A DNA stretch of 64,000 nucleotides, taken from contig NZ_VTHJ01000008.1 of the NCBI RefSeq assembly GCF_008386495.1, positions 124,001 through 188,000 of the forward strand, in the 5' to 3' direction. Below, piece after piece: positions 9,124 to 16,572 of the stretch (position 1 is the stretch's first letter; the number at the start of each line of letters is the position of its first letter). Both the position numbers and the translations under genes were made by a program. The notes beneath the pieces were generated by a model, which searched no databases, was not told where the DNA came from, and saw only the letters and a list, made by a program, of their open reading frames with translations. This stretch comes from Streptomyces tailanensis (GTDB taxonomy: Bacteria; Actinomycetota; Actinomycetes; Streptomycetales; Streptomycetaceae).

Positions 9124-9201
9124 ATGCCGAACCTGCCCGATGTCGTGCTCTGGTCGATACCCGCGGACCAGCCGGTCACGATCACGGAGACCGTCGCGTG
9201 A
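9124..9201 (+). pseudogene. relic of a sterol desaturase-family gene (25 codons left)
   Basis: An open frame of 25 codons begins MPNLPDVVLWSIPA and ends in TGA at 9199-9201. From memory, those 14 residues match the N-terminus of streptomycete sterol desaturase-family proteins, which continue with a hydrophobic helix; here the frame jumps to DQPVTITETVA and stops. The stop overlaps the GTG start of YhhN as GTGA, the arrangement expected if an intact upstream gene had been coupled to yhhN. The simplest reading is an in-frame internal deletion joining the first codons to the last ones. A chance short ORF is the alternative. Confidence 0.5.
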
Positions 9202-9854
9202 GACAGGGCAGAAGGTTTCTCTTCCTACTCGGCTTCGGTGTCGCTGTCGCCGTCGACCTCGGTTCTCTCGCCCTCGGGTTCACCCCCGGGCATGTCGTCG
9301 CCAAGCCCGTACTCATGCCGGTGCTCGCGGCGTACGCGTACGTGTGTGACGGCCCTCGGCTGCTGGTCGTGGGGCTGTTGTGCGGTTGGGGCGGTGACGT
9401 GCTGCTCCGAATCGACGCGGAGTCCGCGTTCCTCGCCGGGATGGGATGCTTCGCCGCCGGACACGGGTGCTATCTGCTGCTCTTCCGGCGGTACGGCACG
9501 GAACGCGCGCGTGAGGGGCTGTGGGCCGGGGCGTACGGTCTCGCGCTCGTCGCGGTTGTGTGCCTGCTGTGGCCGGACCTGCCCGCCGGGCTGCGGGTCC
9601 CGGTGGCCGGGTACAGCCTGCTGCTCACCGCCATGGCGGACCGGGCGGGACGGCTCGGGAGTCCCGCCGCCGTCGGCGGCGCCCTGTTCCTGCTGTCCGA
9701 CACGCTCATAGCGACCGGCGTCGCCAAGTGGCCGCAGCTCCCGCGGCCCGACCTGTGGATCATGCTCACGTACCTGGCGGCGCAGTATCTGCTGAGCCAC
9801 GCGACCCTGCGAGCCCACCACCTCACCAGCGGATCGGCACCGGCAGTGCCGTGA
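9198..9854 (+). CDS. YhhN family membrane protein (lysoplasmalogenase-like)
   Basis: 218 residues with about eight hydrophobic helices, beginning RQGRRFLFLLGFGVAVAVDL. The family hallmarks are KPVLMPVLAAYAYV early and GALFLLSDTLIATGVAKW late. YhhN/TMEM86 proteins include lysoplasmalogenases that cleave the vinyl ether of lysoplasmalogens; activity in Streptomyces is unproven. The GTG start overlaps the stop of a 25-codon relic upstream. Its last 32 bases overlap the 3' end of the convergent copD-like gene. Confidence 0.85.
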   Translation: MRQGRRFLFLLGFGVAVAVDLGSLALGFTPGHVVAKPVLMPVLAAYAYVCDGPRLLVVGLLCGWGGDVLLRIDAESAFLAGMGCFAAGHGCYLLLFRRYGTERAREGLWAGAYGLALVAVVCLLWPDLPAGLRVPVAGYSLLLTAMADRAGRLGSPAAVGGALFLLSDTLIATGVAKWPQLPRPDLWIMLTYLAAQYLLSHATLRAHHLTSGSAPAVP

Positions 9855-10851
9855 GCAGAGCCGATACCGCGACGACGACGCCCAGCACCACCACCTCCGC
9901 GCGTGCGGGAGTACAGGCGCCGAGTGGGTCGTCCGTGTGGCGCAGCCGTAGCCGGGCCCACAGGGCGAGGGCGGCGACGGCGGCCACGAGGAGGACCTTG
10001 GCGAGCAGGGTGCGGCCGTACGCCGTGTCCGTCAGCTGGTCGGGGACCGTCCCCGGCGGCATGCGGCGCAGCGTGCTCCACACCCCGGTGGCGGTGACGC
10101 CGGCCAGCAGAACGACGGCCACGCGCGCGTAGAGCCCCAACAGAGCGGCTCCCGCCCCCGTCGCCGTACGCCACGCGCGCGTGCGCAACGTCCGCAGGAC
10201 GTACAGCAGTCCGCCCGCCCACAGGACCGCGCACGCCAGATGCATCAAGGTCAGGGCGCTGCCGACCAACGGGCTGTAGTGCTCCGTGGGCGGATGCGCG
10301 CGCAGCGCCTCAGCGACGGCGATCGCGGCCAGTGGTGCCAGTTGGGTGGCCGGGCGGCGGGAAAGGGCGCAAAGGCCCGCCGCGGCGAACGCGTTGACCT
10401 CCAGGAGGGCGAGCTTGCCGTCCCGGGTCTCGTAGAGGCCGCCGACGTCCATGTCGGCGGGGGAGCCCGGCACCAGATTGCCGGTCGCCACGACCGAGGC
10501 CAGCCCGAGCGCGGCGACGAAACCGGCGCCCGCCGCCCACACCGCCCCACTGCGCGGCCTCTCCGGGGACGCCCCCGGCACCCGGCGCACCAGCCACGCC
10601 ACGAACAGCTCACCCACCGGCACACACAGCGCGGCCAGCAACACCGCCCGCAGCAGCGCGACCCCACCCGCGCCGGGTGCCGCCGCCTCACCCGTGCCGT
10701 CCAGCGCGACACGCGGACCGAACAGCGGTATCAACGCCCCCACGGCGACCAGGACGAGCAGCACCACAGCCCGGCCGGTACCTCCATCGGGCCGCCGCCG
10801 CTCGGGCTCGTCCGCCCCTGTCGCCTCCGCTGTCCGTCTCGTCAGGCTCAC
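9823..10851 (-). CDS. CopD domain copper-resistance/transport membrane protein
   Basis: About 342 residues, strongly hydrophobic with eight or nine predicted helices. The CopD region is in the second half: LVGSALTLMHLACAVLWAGG, a quinol-oxidase-like helix carrying histidine, and YARVAVVLLAGVTATGVWST. CopD proteins are linked to copper uptake into the cytoplasm. The N-terminus is uncertain: a TTG at 10887 opens the frame, and GTG at 10851 (VSLTRR) is preferred because of a GGTGGA sequence 11-16 bases before it. No CopC partner is present; the next gene upstream on the strand is the CoA transferase. Confidence 0.8.
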   Translation of the reverse strand: MSLTRRTAEATGADEPERRRPDGGTGRAVVLLVLVAVGALIPLFGPRVALDGTGEAAAPGAGGVALLRAVLLAALCVPVGELFVAWLVRRVPGASPERPRSGAVWAAGAGFVAALGLASVVATGNLVPGSPADMDVGGLYETRDGKLALLEVNAFAAAGLCALSRRPATQLAPLAAIAVAEALRAHPPTEHYSPLVGSALTLMHLACAVLWAGGLLYVLRTLRTRAWRTATGAGAALLGLYARVAVVLLAGVTATGVWSTLRRMPPGTVPDQLTDTAYGRTLLAKVLLVAAVAALALWARLRLRHTDDPLGACTPARAEVVVLGVVVAVSALLTALPVPIRW

Positions 10852-10961
10852 CCCGAAAAGTCCACCAGTCGCACCAGATCTGGGCAAGTACCGGAAAACA
10901 ACTGGCAGTTCGCCATTCCGCCCGTACGTACGGCTCCGGCGGCCCGACTACTCAGACCCAG

Positions 10962-12425
10962 TCAGCCCCAGCGGGCCTCGTCCGCTCCCCAGGGCCCCGG
11001 CGGTCGCGACCAGTCGCACGGTCCGCCCTCGAAGGAGACCGGCGGCAGGGCGTACCGCAGCCGCCCCAAGCGGCTGTCCCGCTCGGCGAGCCACGCCTCC
11101 GGCCCTTCGTAGAGCCCTTCGTAGAGCCCTTCGTAGAGCCCTTCGTAGAGCCCTTCGTAGAGCCCTTCATAGTGCCCTTCGTGGACGTCGAGCCCGTCCG
11201 GACCGCGCTCGATGCCGTCCGTCAACCAGGCAGCCGTACGCGCGAGCGACAGCCGGACGACTCGACCGCCGCCGTCGTCCAACCGCTCGGTGAGCGCCCG
11301 CAGGACGGCCGTCGCCAGCAGGTACCCCGTCCCGTGGTCCAGCGCCTGCGCGGGCAGCGCGCCCGGCTGTTCCTCCGTCCCCTCGATCGCCGCGATTCCC
11401 GTCGCCACCTGCACCAGACTGTCGAAGCCCCGCCGCCCGGCCCACGGACCGTACGCGCCCCATGCCGAGACCTGCGCCACGACCAGCCCCGGCCGTCGCG
11501 CCACCATCGCCTCGGGCGACAGCCCGAACCGGTCCAGCGCGCCGGGCCGATACCCGGTGACGACGACGTCCGCCTCGGCGAGCAGCGCTTCGAAGGATCC
11601 TGGGTCCATGGCCAGATCGAGAGTCGCCGACCGTTTCCCGAAGCCCGTGTCGACGTGCTGGTCGAGGATCTCGGGCATCCCCGGCGGATCGACCCGCAGG
11701 ACGTCCGCGCCCAGCAGCGCGAGCGTGCGGGTGGCCACCGGGCCCGCGATGACCCGGGTCAGATCCAGGACGCGCACACCGGCCGCGGGCAACTGGAGCG
11801 TCCAGCCGGTCCGGGCCAAGGCCGTGAGCACGCGCGCGTGTGCGGTGTCGGCCCGGTGGTGCTCGACCAGCGGACGGGCCGCCACCGCGGTGCCCTGCCC
11901 GTGCGCGGCCCACTCCTTCGCCGTACGCGACGCGACCGCGAGACCCCCGGCCGCGTACACGGCCTCCTCGACGTCCCGGGACGACCGCTCGGCGAGCGCG
12001 GACCCGACGGCGGCGACCGGATCGGGCACGCTGTCGGGCACGCCCAGCGCGGCCAGCAACCGCTCCCGGTGATGCGGATAGTTCGCATGGGTCCGCACCC
12101 ACCCGTCCGCCGTCCGCCAGAACCGCGACAGCGGCGCGAAGGTGACCGGCGCCCGCCCGTCGATCAGCAGATGACGCTCGCTCACGAAGGCCGTGGCCAC
12201 GGCCCCGTCGTCCACCCGCACCCGGGGCACCTCCGAGAGCCCCGCCCGCCGTGCCCCCAGTTCGGCCGCCGCCAACGCGCACACGCCCGCACAGGCCCGC
12301 GCCAACTCCCGTACCGGCAGCCGGGCGGGCAGCGCCCCGTCCCGTACGACGGTCGAGACCCGCGGCAGCAAGGCGGGATCGCCGCCCAGCGCCGTCCAGG
12401 CGAACTCCATCTCCTCAGCAGTCAT
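10962..12425 (-). CDS. CaiB/BaiF-type CoA transferase with extra N-terminal half and YEGL repeats
   Basis: 487 residues. The canonical class III start motif (VRVLDLTRVIAGPVATRTLA, then LGADVLRVDPPG) appears only at about residue 220 instead of near the N-terminus. It is followed by KRSATLDLAMDP, VVTGYRPGALDRFG and GFDSLVQVATGI. The first 215 residues contain RFWRTADGWVRTHANYP, which resembles the distal part of another CoA transferase, so the gene looks like a fusion of a partial and a near-complete module. Residues about 413-440 are tandem YEGL repeats that are not part of the family fold. Substrates are unknown. ATG at 12425 is chosen; an in-frame ATG 15 bases later is possible. Confidence 0.85.
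   Translation of the reverse strand: MTAEEMEFAWTALGGDPALLPRVSTVVRDGALPARLPVRELARACAGVCALAAAELGARRAGLSEVPRVRVDDGAVATAFVSERHLLIDGRAPVTFAPLSRFWRTADGWVRTHANYPHHRERLLAALGVPDSVPDPVAAVGSALAERSSRDVEEAVYAAGGLAVASRTAKEWAAHGQGTAVAARPLVEHHRADTAHARVLTALARTGWTLQLPAAGVRVLDLTRVIAGPVATRTLALLGADVLRVDPPGMPEILDQHVDTGFGKRSATLDLAMDPGSFEALLAEADVVVTGYRPGALDRFGLSPEAMVARRPGLVVAQVSAWGAYGPWAGRRGFDSLVQVATGIAAIEGTEEQPGALPAQALDHGTGYLLATAVLRALTERLDDGGGRVVRLSLARTAAWLTDGIERGPDGLDVHEGHYEGLYEGLYEGLYEGLYEGLYEGPEAWLAERDSRLGRLRYALPPVSFEGGPCDWSRPPGPWGADEARWG
11103..11186 (-). repeat. 12-bp tandem repeat encoding YEGL inside the CoA transferase
   Basis: Five exact copies of cccttcgtagag fill 11103-11162, followed by two diverged copies (cccttcatagtg and cccttcgtggac) to 11186. 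In the minus frame each unit encodes Tyr-Glu-Gly-Leu, and the diverged ends read HEGHYEGL. Period 12 keeps the frame whatever the copy number, so length variation between strains would be tolerated. Confidence 0.95.
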
Positions 12426-12483
12426 GACGGCACTATGCCGGGTTGATCGAATGACGGCACTAGTCAAGGTTGATCAGATCAAC
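12424..12483 (-). promoter_or_regulatory. 27-bp tandem repeat plus perfect palindrome before the CoA transferase
   Basis: Two adjacent 27-bp copies start at 12424 and 12451; both open with atgacggcacta and carry ggttgatc. The second copy runs into a perfect palindrome, GTTGATC-A-GATCAAC, at 12469-12483. The block ends on the start codon of the CoA transferase (12425) and includes its whole immediate upstream region. An operator for a dimeric repressor is the natural reading; no regulator gene is adjacent. Confidence 0.5.
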
Positions 12484-12491
12484 AGGAGGAA

Positions 12492-12524
12492 GGGCCGGGC
12501 AGCACCACCGCCGCTGCCCGGCCC
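12492..12524 (-). terminator. hairpin terminator after the distal subtilase gene
   Basis: A perfect 12-bp stem (gggccgggcagc at 12492-12503 with gctgcccggccc at 12513-12524) and 9-base loop lies 20 bases after the subtilase stop on the minus strand. There is no U tract, as is usual for streptomycete hairpin terminators. Confidence 0.65.
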
Positions 12525-12544
12525 CAACTCTGCCGCAGAGGCCC

Positions 12545-14080
12545 CTACTTCGTCACCGCGTCCAGCGCGTCCGCCGTGCCGAAGCCGTAGAAGCCGTTGT
12601 AGTTCCTCGGCCCCTCGCAGACCGCGTCGACCTTGCCGTCCCCGTCGATGTCGTACGGGTCGGTGCAGGGCGTGGCGTCGGCCTGGGCGTACAGCAGGGC
12701 CTTCACCAGGGCCGCCGGGGCGTGGGGGTGCGTCGACTTGATGAGGGCGGCCACGCCCGCGACGTGCGGGGACGCCATCGACGTACCGGCCATGTAGCCC
12801 CACTTGCCGCCGGGCAGCGGGCCCAGGATCAGGCCGCTGGTGGCGGGCGGGGCCGGGGTCTGGTAGCGGGTCGAGTCGCCGCCGGGCGCGGCGATGTCGA
12901 TTACGCCCAGACCGTGGTTGGAGAATGACGACTTGAGGCCCTTCGCGCCGGTCGAGGCGACCGTGACGACACCCGGCAGCTGGGTCGGGATGTCGAGGCA
13001 CTCGGACGGGTCGATGACCCGGTCCGACGGTGTCGAGTCGTTCGGGGAGACCGGGTCGGTGATCTCGTCGGCGGCGAGGTCGTAGTTCTCGTTGCCGGCC
13101 GCGGCCACGTTGACCGCGCCCTTCTTCTCCGCGTACTTCGACGCCCGGGTGAGGGCCTCGACGAGCGCCTTCTGGTCCGGGTCGTTCTTGCAGTTGAAGT
13201 ACCAGGGGTCGGTGTAATAGCTGTTGTTCGTGACGTCCACGCCGTGCTCGGCGGCCCACATGAAGCCGCAGACGACGGCCTCGGTGTAGAAGAAACCGGC
13301 CGTGGTGGACACCTTGATGCCGGAGACCTTCACGCCCGGCGCGACACCGGTGACGCCGACGCCGTTCTTCGCGGCCGCGATCTCACCGGCCACATGGGTG
13401 CCGTGCGCGCTCTCCTCGGCGCTGGGCCGCCAGGCGCCGTCGGTCGTGTCGGGCTTGCCCGTCACACAGTTGACCGACGCCGCGCGGTCGAAGTTCGGCG
13501 CGATGTCCGGGTGGGTGTCGTCGACGCCGGTGTCGATGACGGCGACCGTGACGTCACGGCTGCCCGTCGACACCTCGTGGGCCTTGTCCGCCTTGATGGC
13601 CGGCAGGTCCCACTGCAACGGCTCCAGGGGGTCCTGCCCCTCCGCGGCCTCGGCCTTCGCCACCTCCTCGGCGGTCAGCGCCTTCGGGGTGCCCACATCG
13701 GTGGTCGACTGCGCGGGCAGCGGTGCGGTGCGCGTGGCACCGGCCGACTGCACACCGTGCACGCCACGGATCGCCTTGGCGAAGTCGGCGTTCGCCGAGT
13801 GGACGACGATGACGCCGATCCGGTCGTACGACGTCACTATCGTGCCGCCGGCCTTCGCGATGGCCTTCTTCAGGTGGGCGGACGGACGGTGTCCGGGGCG
13901 GACGTTGACCACATAGCTGAGCGACGTCCCGTCGGCCGCGGCCTGGGCGATCGCCTCGGCCTGCGCGGTCGCCTCGGCCGCCGAGGCCGTGACGTTCGGT
14001 ACGACGACGAGTGCCGTCGCCATGGCCATCCCCAGCGGGATCGCGGCCAGCCGGCGGGAGCGCGTGCGAGGCGCTGTCAT
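12545..14080 (-). CDS. secreted subtilisin-like serine protease (S8 family), copy 1
   Basis: 511 residues. A basic n-region and hydrophobic core (LAAIPLGMAMATALVVVP) end near ASA, a probable Sec signal peptide. An I9-like propeptide (residues about 50-115, IGVIVVHSANADFAKAIRG) precedes the S8 domain. The triad is visible: Asp in VAVIDTGVDDTHPD (about 183), His in HGTHVAGEIAA (about 225) and Ser in GTSMASPHVAG (about 432). After the catalytic domain the chain has CTDPYDIDGDGKVD, a calcium-loop-like DxDGDG segment, then GFYGFGTADALDAV. ATG 14080 is preceded by GGAGAC. It is a close paralogue of the next gene, which is 141 bases upstream on the same strand. Confidence 0.93.
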   Translation of the reverse strand: MTAPRTRSRRLAAIPLGMAMATALVVVPNVTASAAEATAQAEAIAQAAADGTSLSYVVNVRPGHRPSAHLKKAIAKAGGTIVTSYDRIGVIVVHSANADFAKAIRGVHGVQSAGATRTAPLPAQSTTDVGTPKALTAEEVAKAEAAEGQDPLEPLQWDLPAIKADKAHEVSTGSRDVTVAVIDTGVDDTHPDIAPNFDRAASVNCVTGKPDTTDGAWRPSAEESAHGTHVAGEIAAAKNGVGVTGVAPGVKVSGIKVSTTAGFFYTEAVVCGFMWAAEHGVDVTNNSYYTDPWYFNCKNDPDQKALVEALTRASKYAEKKGAVNVAAAGNENYDLAADEITDPVSPNDSTPSDRVIDPSECLDIPTQLPGVVTVASTGAKGLKSSFSNHGLGVIDIAAPGGDSTRYQTPAPPATSGLILGPLPGGKWGYMAGTSMASPHVAGVAALIKSTHPHAPAALVKALLYAQADATPCTDPYDIDGDGKVDAVCEGPRNYNGFYGFGTADALDAVTK

Positions 14081-14221
14081 GCTGTCTCCAGTTCGTGTTC
14101 GTTCGTGAAACGAGCGGTACGAGCTGTGCGGGAATCCAGGGGAATACGGCCCCGGGAATACGGCCCCGCAGGCACCCGGCACACGCCGGGCGCCCTGGGA
14201 GCCTCACGGCTGGGACCGTGC

Positions 14222-15751
14222 CTACTTGACGGCCTTCAGCGCGTTGACGATGCCGAACCCGTAGAAGCCGTTGACACGCGGGCCGCCCTCGCAAACCGCG
14301 TCCTGCGTGCCGTCGCCGTCCTGGTCGTACGACTCGGGGCAGGCCGTCTTGTCCGCCTGCGCCTTCAGCAGCCACTGCAGCTGCTGCGGGCTCGCCCACG
14401 GGTGCGTCGACTTCAGCAGCGCGGCGACGGCGGAGGCGTGCGGTGCCGCCATCGAGGTGCCCTGCAGGTAGCCGTACTTGCCCTCCGGCATGGTGGACAG
14501 GATGCGGCCGTTCTTCGACGGCGTGTCCGGGATCTGGTAGCGGCTGTCGCCACCCGGGGCCGCGATGTCGACGACGCCGTTGCCGTACGTGGAGTAGAAC
14601 GACTTCTCGTTCTTCACGCCCGTCGCGCTGACCGTGACGATGCCCGGGAGCTGGGTCGGCACGTCGAAGCACTCGTGCGGGTCGATGGTGCGTTCGACCG
14701 GGGTCGTGTCGTTGGGGCTGGAGTCGTCCACGATCGCGTCGGAGTCGAGGTCGTGGTTGGAGTTGCCCGCCGACGCCAGGTGCAGGGTGCCCTTCTTCGT
14801 GGCGTACTTCTGGGCCCGGTTCACCGCGTCGACGATGGCCTTCTGGTCCGGGTCGTCCACGCAGTTGTAGAGCCACGGGTCGACGTAGTAGCTGTTGTTC
14901 GTGATCTCCACGCCGCGGTCGGCGGCGAACACGAACGCGCAGACGACGCTCTCCGCGTAGAACAGGCCGCTCTTGCGGTCCGTCACATTGATGCTGGAGA
15001 CCTTCACGCCGGGAGCCACACCGGCGACGCCGACGTCGTTGCGGGCCGCGGCTATCTCACCGGCGACGTGCGTGCCGTGGTAGTCGTCCACGGTGTAGGG
15101 CCGCCAGGCGCCCTCGCTGGTGTCCGCGACGCCGCCGTTGCAGTTCGCCGACTGGGACTTGGAGAAGTTCGGGGCGAGGTCCGGGTGGGTGTCGTCGACG
15201 CCGGTGTCGATGACGGCGACGGTGACCTTCTTGCTGCCCGGGTTGATCTTCGCGGCCTTGTCGGCGCCGATCGAACGCAGGTCCCACTGGTCGGCCTCGA
15301 GCGGCTCGGCGTCGGGGACGTCCGCCGAGGCGGCCTTGACCTTCGCCGCCTCCGCGTCGGTCAGGTAGTCGACGGCGCCCACATCCGTCGTAGCGGCCGG
15401 GGTCAGCGGCGAGGTCCGGGTGGCACCGGCGGACTGCACACCGCGAGCGCCACGGATGGTGGCGCCGAACTCCGGGTTGGTCGAGTGGACGACGATCACG
15501 CCGATCTTGTCGTACGTGATCACGACGGTGCCGCCGGCCTTGGCGATCGCCTTCTTCACCGAGGCGATCGTGCGCTTGTCGGTCTTGGTGTTCACGACGT
15601 ACGAGAGGTTCGGGCCCTCCGCGGTCGCGGCGGTCGGCGCGGTGAGCGGCGCCGCCGAGGCGACACCCGGCAGGAAGCCGAGCGAGGCGGTCAGCGACAG
15701 AACGACCGGAACCGCGAGAGCGAGCCGTCGTCTGGAGCGCAGATGAGCCAT
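14222..15751 (-). CDS. secreted subtilisin-like serine protease (S8 family), copy 2
   Basis: 509 residues with the same plan as its neighbour: signal peptide (LALAVPVVLSLTASLGFLPG, cleavage near ASA), I9-like propeptide, S8 domain with Asp in VIDTGVDDTHPDL (about 180), His in YHGTHVAGEIAA (about 225) and Ser in GTSMAAPHASA (about 432). The C-terminal SYDQDGDGTQD segment again resembles a calcium-binding loop. The two copies share long stretches of sequence and their domain boundaries, so they are a tandem duplication. ATG 15751 follows GGAGAT. Extracellular protein degradation is the likely role; the substrate is unknown. Confidence 0.93.
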   Translation of the reverse strand: MAHLRSRRRLALAVPVVLSLTASLGFLPGVASAAPLTAPTAATAEGPNLSYVVNTKTDKRTIASVKKAIAKAGGTVVITYDKIGVIVVHSTNPEFGATIRGARGVQSAGATRTSPLTPAATTDVGAVDYLTDAEAAKVKAASADVPDAEPLEADQWDLRSIGADKAAKINPGSKKVTVAVIDTGVDDTHPDLAPNFSKSQSANCNGGVADTSEGAWRPYTVDDYHGTHVAGEIAAARNDVGVAGVAPGVKVSSINVTDRKSGLFYAESVVCAFVFAADRGVEITNNSYYVDPWLYNCVDDPDQKAIVDAVNRAQKYATKKGTLHLASAGNSNHDLDSDAIVDDSSPNDTTPVERTIDPHECFDVPTQLPGIVTVSATGVKNEKSFYSTYGNGVVDIAAPGGDSRYQIPDTPSKNGRILSTMPEGKYGYLQGTSMAAPHASAVAALLKSTHPWASPQQLQWLLKAQADKTACPESYDQDGDGTQDAVCEGGPRVNGFYGFGIVNALKAVK

Positions 15752-16128
15752 GGGATCTCCACATCATCCTCAAAGAAACCGGCCCGAGACACACGGGTGC
15801 CCGGGCAGGTACATGACTTGGTGGTGCGCCCCGAAGCTATCCCTCGCCGTCGTCGGCCAGCAATGATTTGAGGGGAGGAGAGGCCGAAGTAGAGGGGTAA
15901 CCCTCGCTGCCGGCCCGCCCGTTCGCCCCTCGGCCGACTGCCGATCGGCCCGCTGACGACTGCCGATGGCCTCTCCGCCGACTTCCGGCCGACTGCCGAG
16001 CGACTTCCGAATCGGTTTTCGAAAGAGGCGTGCACGGTTGAACCGGTCCTCGTGCGCCGCCGTGACGTTGAGCAGGGAGCCCGAGCACGATCGTGCGCCC
16101 CGTCACCGTGAGGAACAGAGCCGACCAT
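15752..16128. other. 377-bp intergenic region: divergent promoters and phased repeats
   Basis: No gene is supported here. The stretch separates the subtilase pair (minus) from the DUF485-actP operon (plus) and must hold both promoters. Its middle carries the 11-bp-phased GACTGCCGA elements listed separately. The part next to DUF485 contains cgagcacgatcgtgc, a short palindrome, and a GAGGAA sequence about 14 bases before the ATG. Confidence 0.8.
15936..16010 (+). promoter_or_regulatory. five GACTKCCGA elements spaced in multiples of 11 bp
   Basis: GACTGCCGA occurs at 15936, 15958 and 15991, GACTTCCGG at 15980 and GACTTCCGA at 16002. The start-to-start distances are 22, 22, 11 and 11 bases. 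The two intervening 11-bp slots (15947 and 15969) hold weaker versions. All copies would face the same side of the helix. The array is 119 bases before the DUF485-actP operon, so it may be an activator or repressor array for acetate uptake; which protein binds is unknown. Confidence 0.55.
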
Positions 16129-16572
16129 ATGTCCGTAAACGACCCGTCATCCGACCCGACTGCGAAGACGTCCCCAACCACCGTCGCCACCGCGGCGGAA
16201 ACGCGAGGAGACCCCGTGGCAACCGACGCACCGCCCCCCTCGAAGGCAGAGCACCACCTCCCCTCCACCGAGGAGTTCGCCGCGGTCCAGGAGAGCGCTG
16301 AGTTCGGTGAACTGCGCCGCTCCTACCGCTCGTTCGCCTTCCCGCTGACCGTGGCCTTCATCGCCTGGTACCTGCTGTACGTCCTGCTCTCCAACTACGC
16401 GGGCGACTTCATGGGCACCAAGCTCTTCGGCAACATCAATGTCGCCTTCGTCCTCGGCATCGCCCAGTTCGTCACCACGTTCCTCATCGCCTGGTGGTAC
16501 TCGCGGCACGCCGCCGCGAAGCTCGACCCCAAGGCCGAGGCCATCAAGTCCCGGATGGAGGGCGGCGCATGA
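16129..16572 (+). CDS. DUF485 membrane protein, ActP partner
   Basis: 147 residues. A disordered Thr/Ala/Pro-rich N-terminus of about 50 residues leads into the DUF485 domain: FAAVQESAEFGELRRSYRSF, a helix LTVAFIAWYLLYVLLSNYAG and a second helix FVLGIAQFVTTFLIAWWYS. DUF485 proteins (YjcH type) are encoded immediately before acetate/cation symporters. The ATG at 16129 is chosen because the frame upstream has no ribosome site; spacing to GAGGAA is long. The last four bases overlap the actP start (ATGA). Confidence 0.9.
   Translation: MSVNDPSSDPTAKTSPTTVATAAETRGDPVATDAPPPSKAEHHLPSTEEFAAVQESAEFGELRRSYRSFAFPLTVAFIAWYLLYVLLSNYAGDFMGTKLFGNINVAFVLGIAQFVTTFLIAWWYSRHAAAKLDPKAEAIKSRMEGGA

Noticed and set aside
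13244-15871. 875-codon plus-strand frame opposite the two subtilases
   Set aside because: Val/Arg/Asp-rich antisense translation; the minus strand encodes complete S8 proteases with signal peptides and catalytic triads.
15936-16010. CRISPR or tRNA-like structure in the phased repeats
   Set aside because: The repeat is only nine bases and the spacing is too short; no cloverleaf can be drawn.
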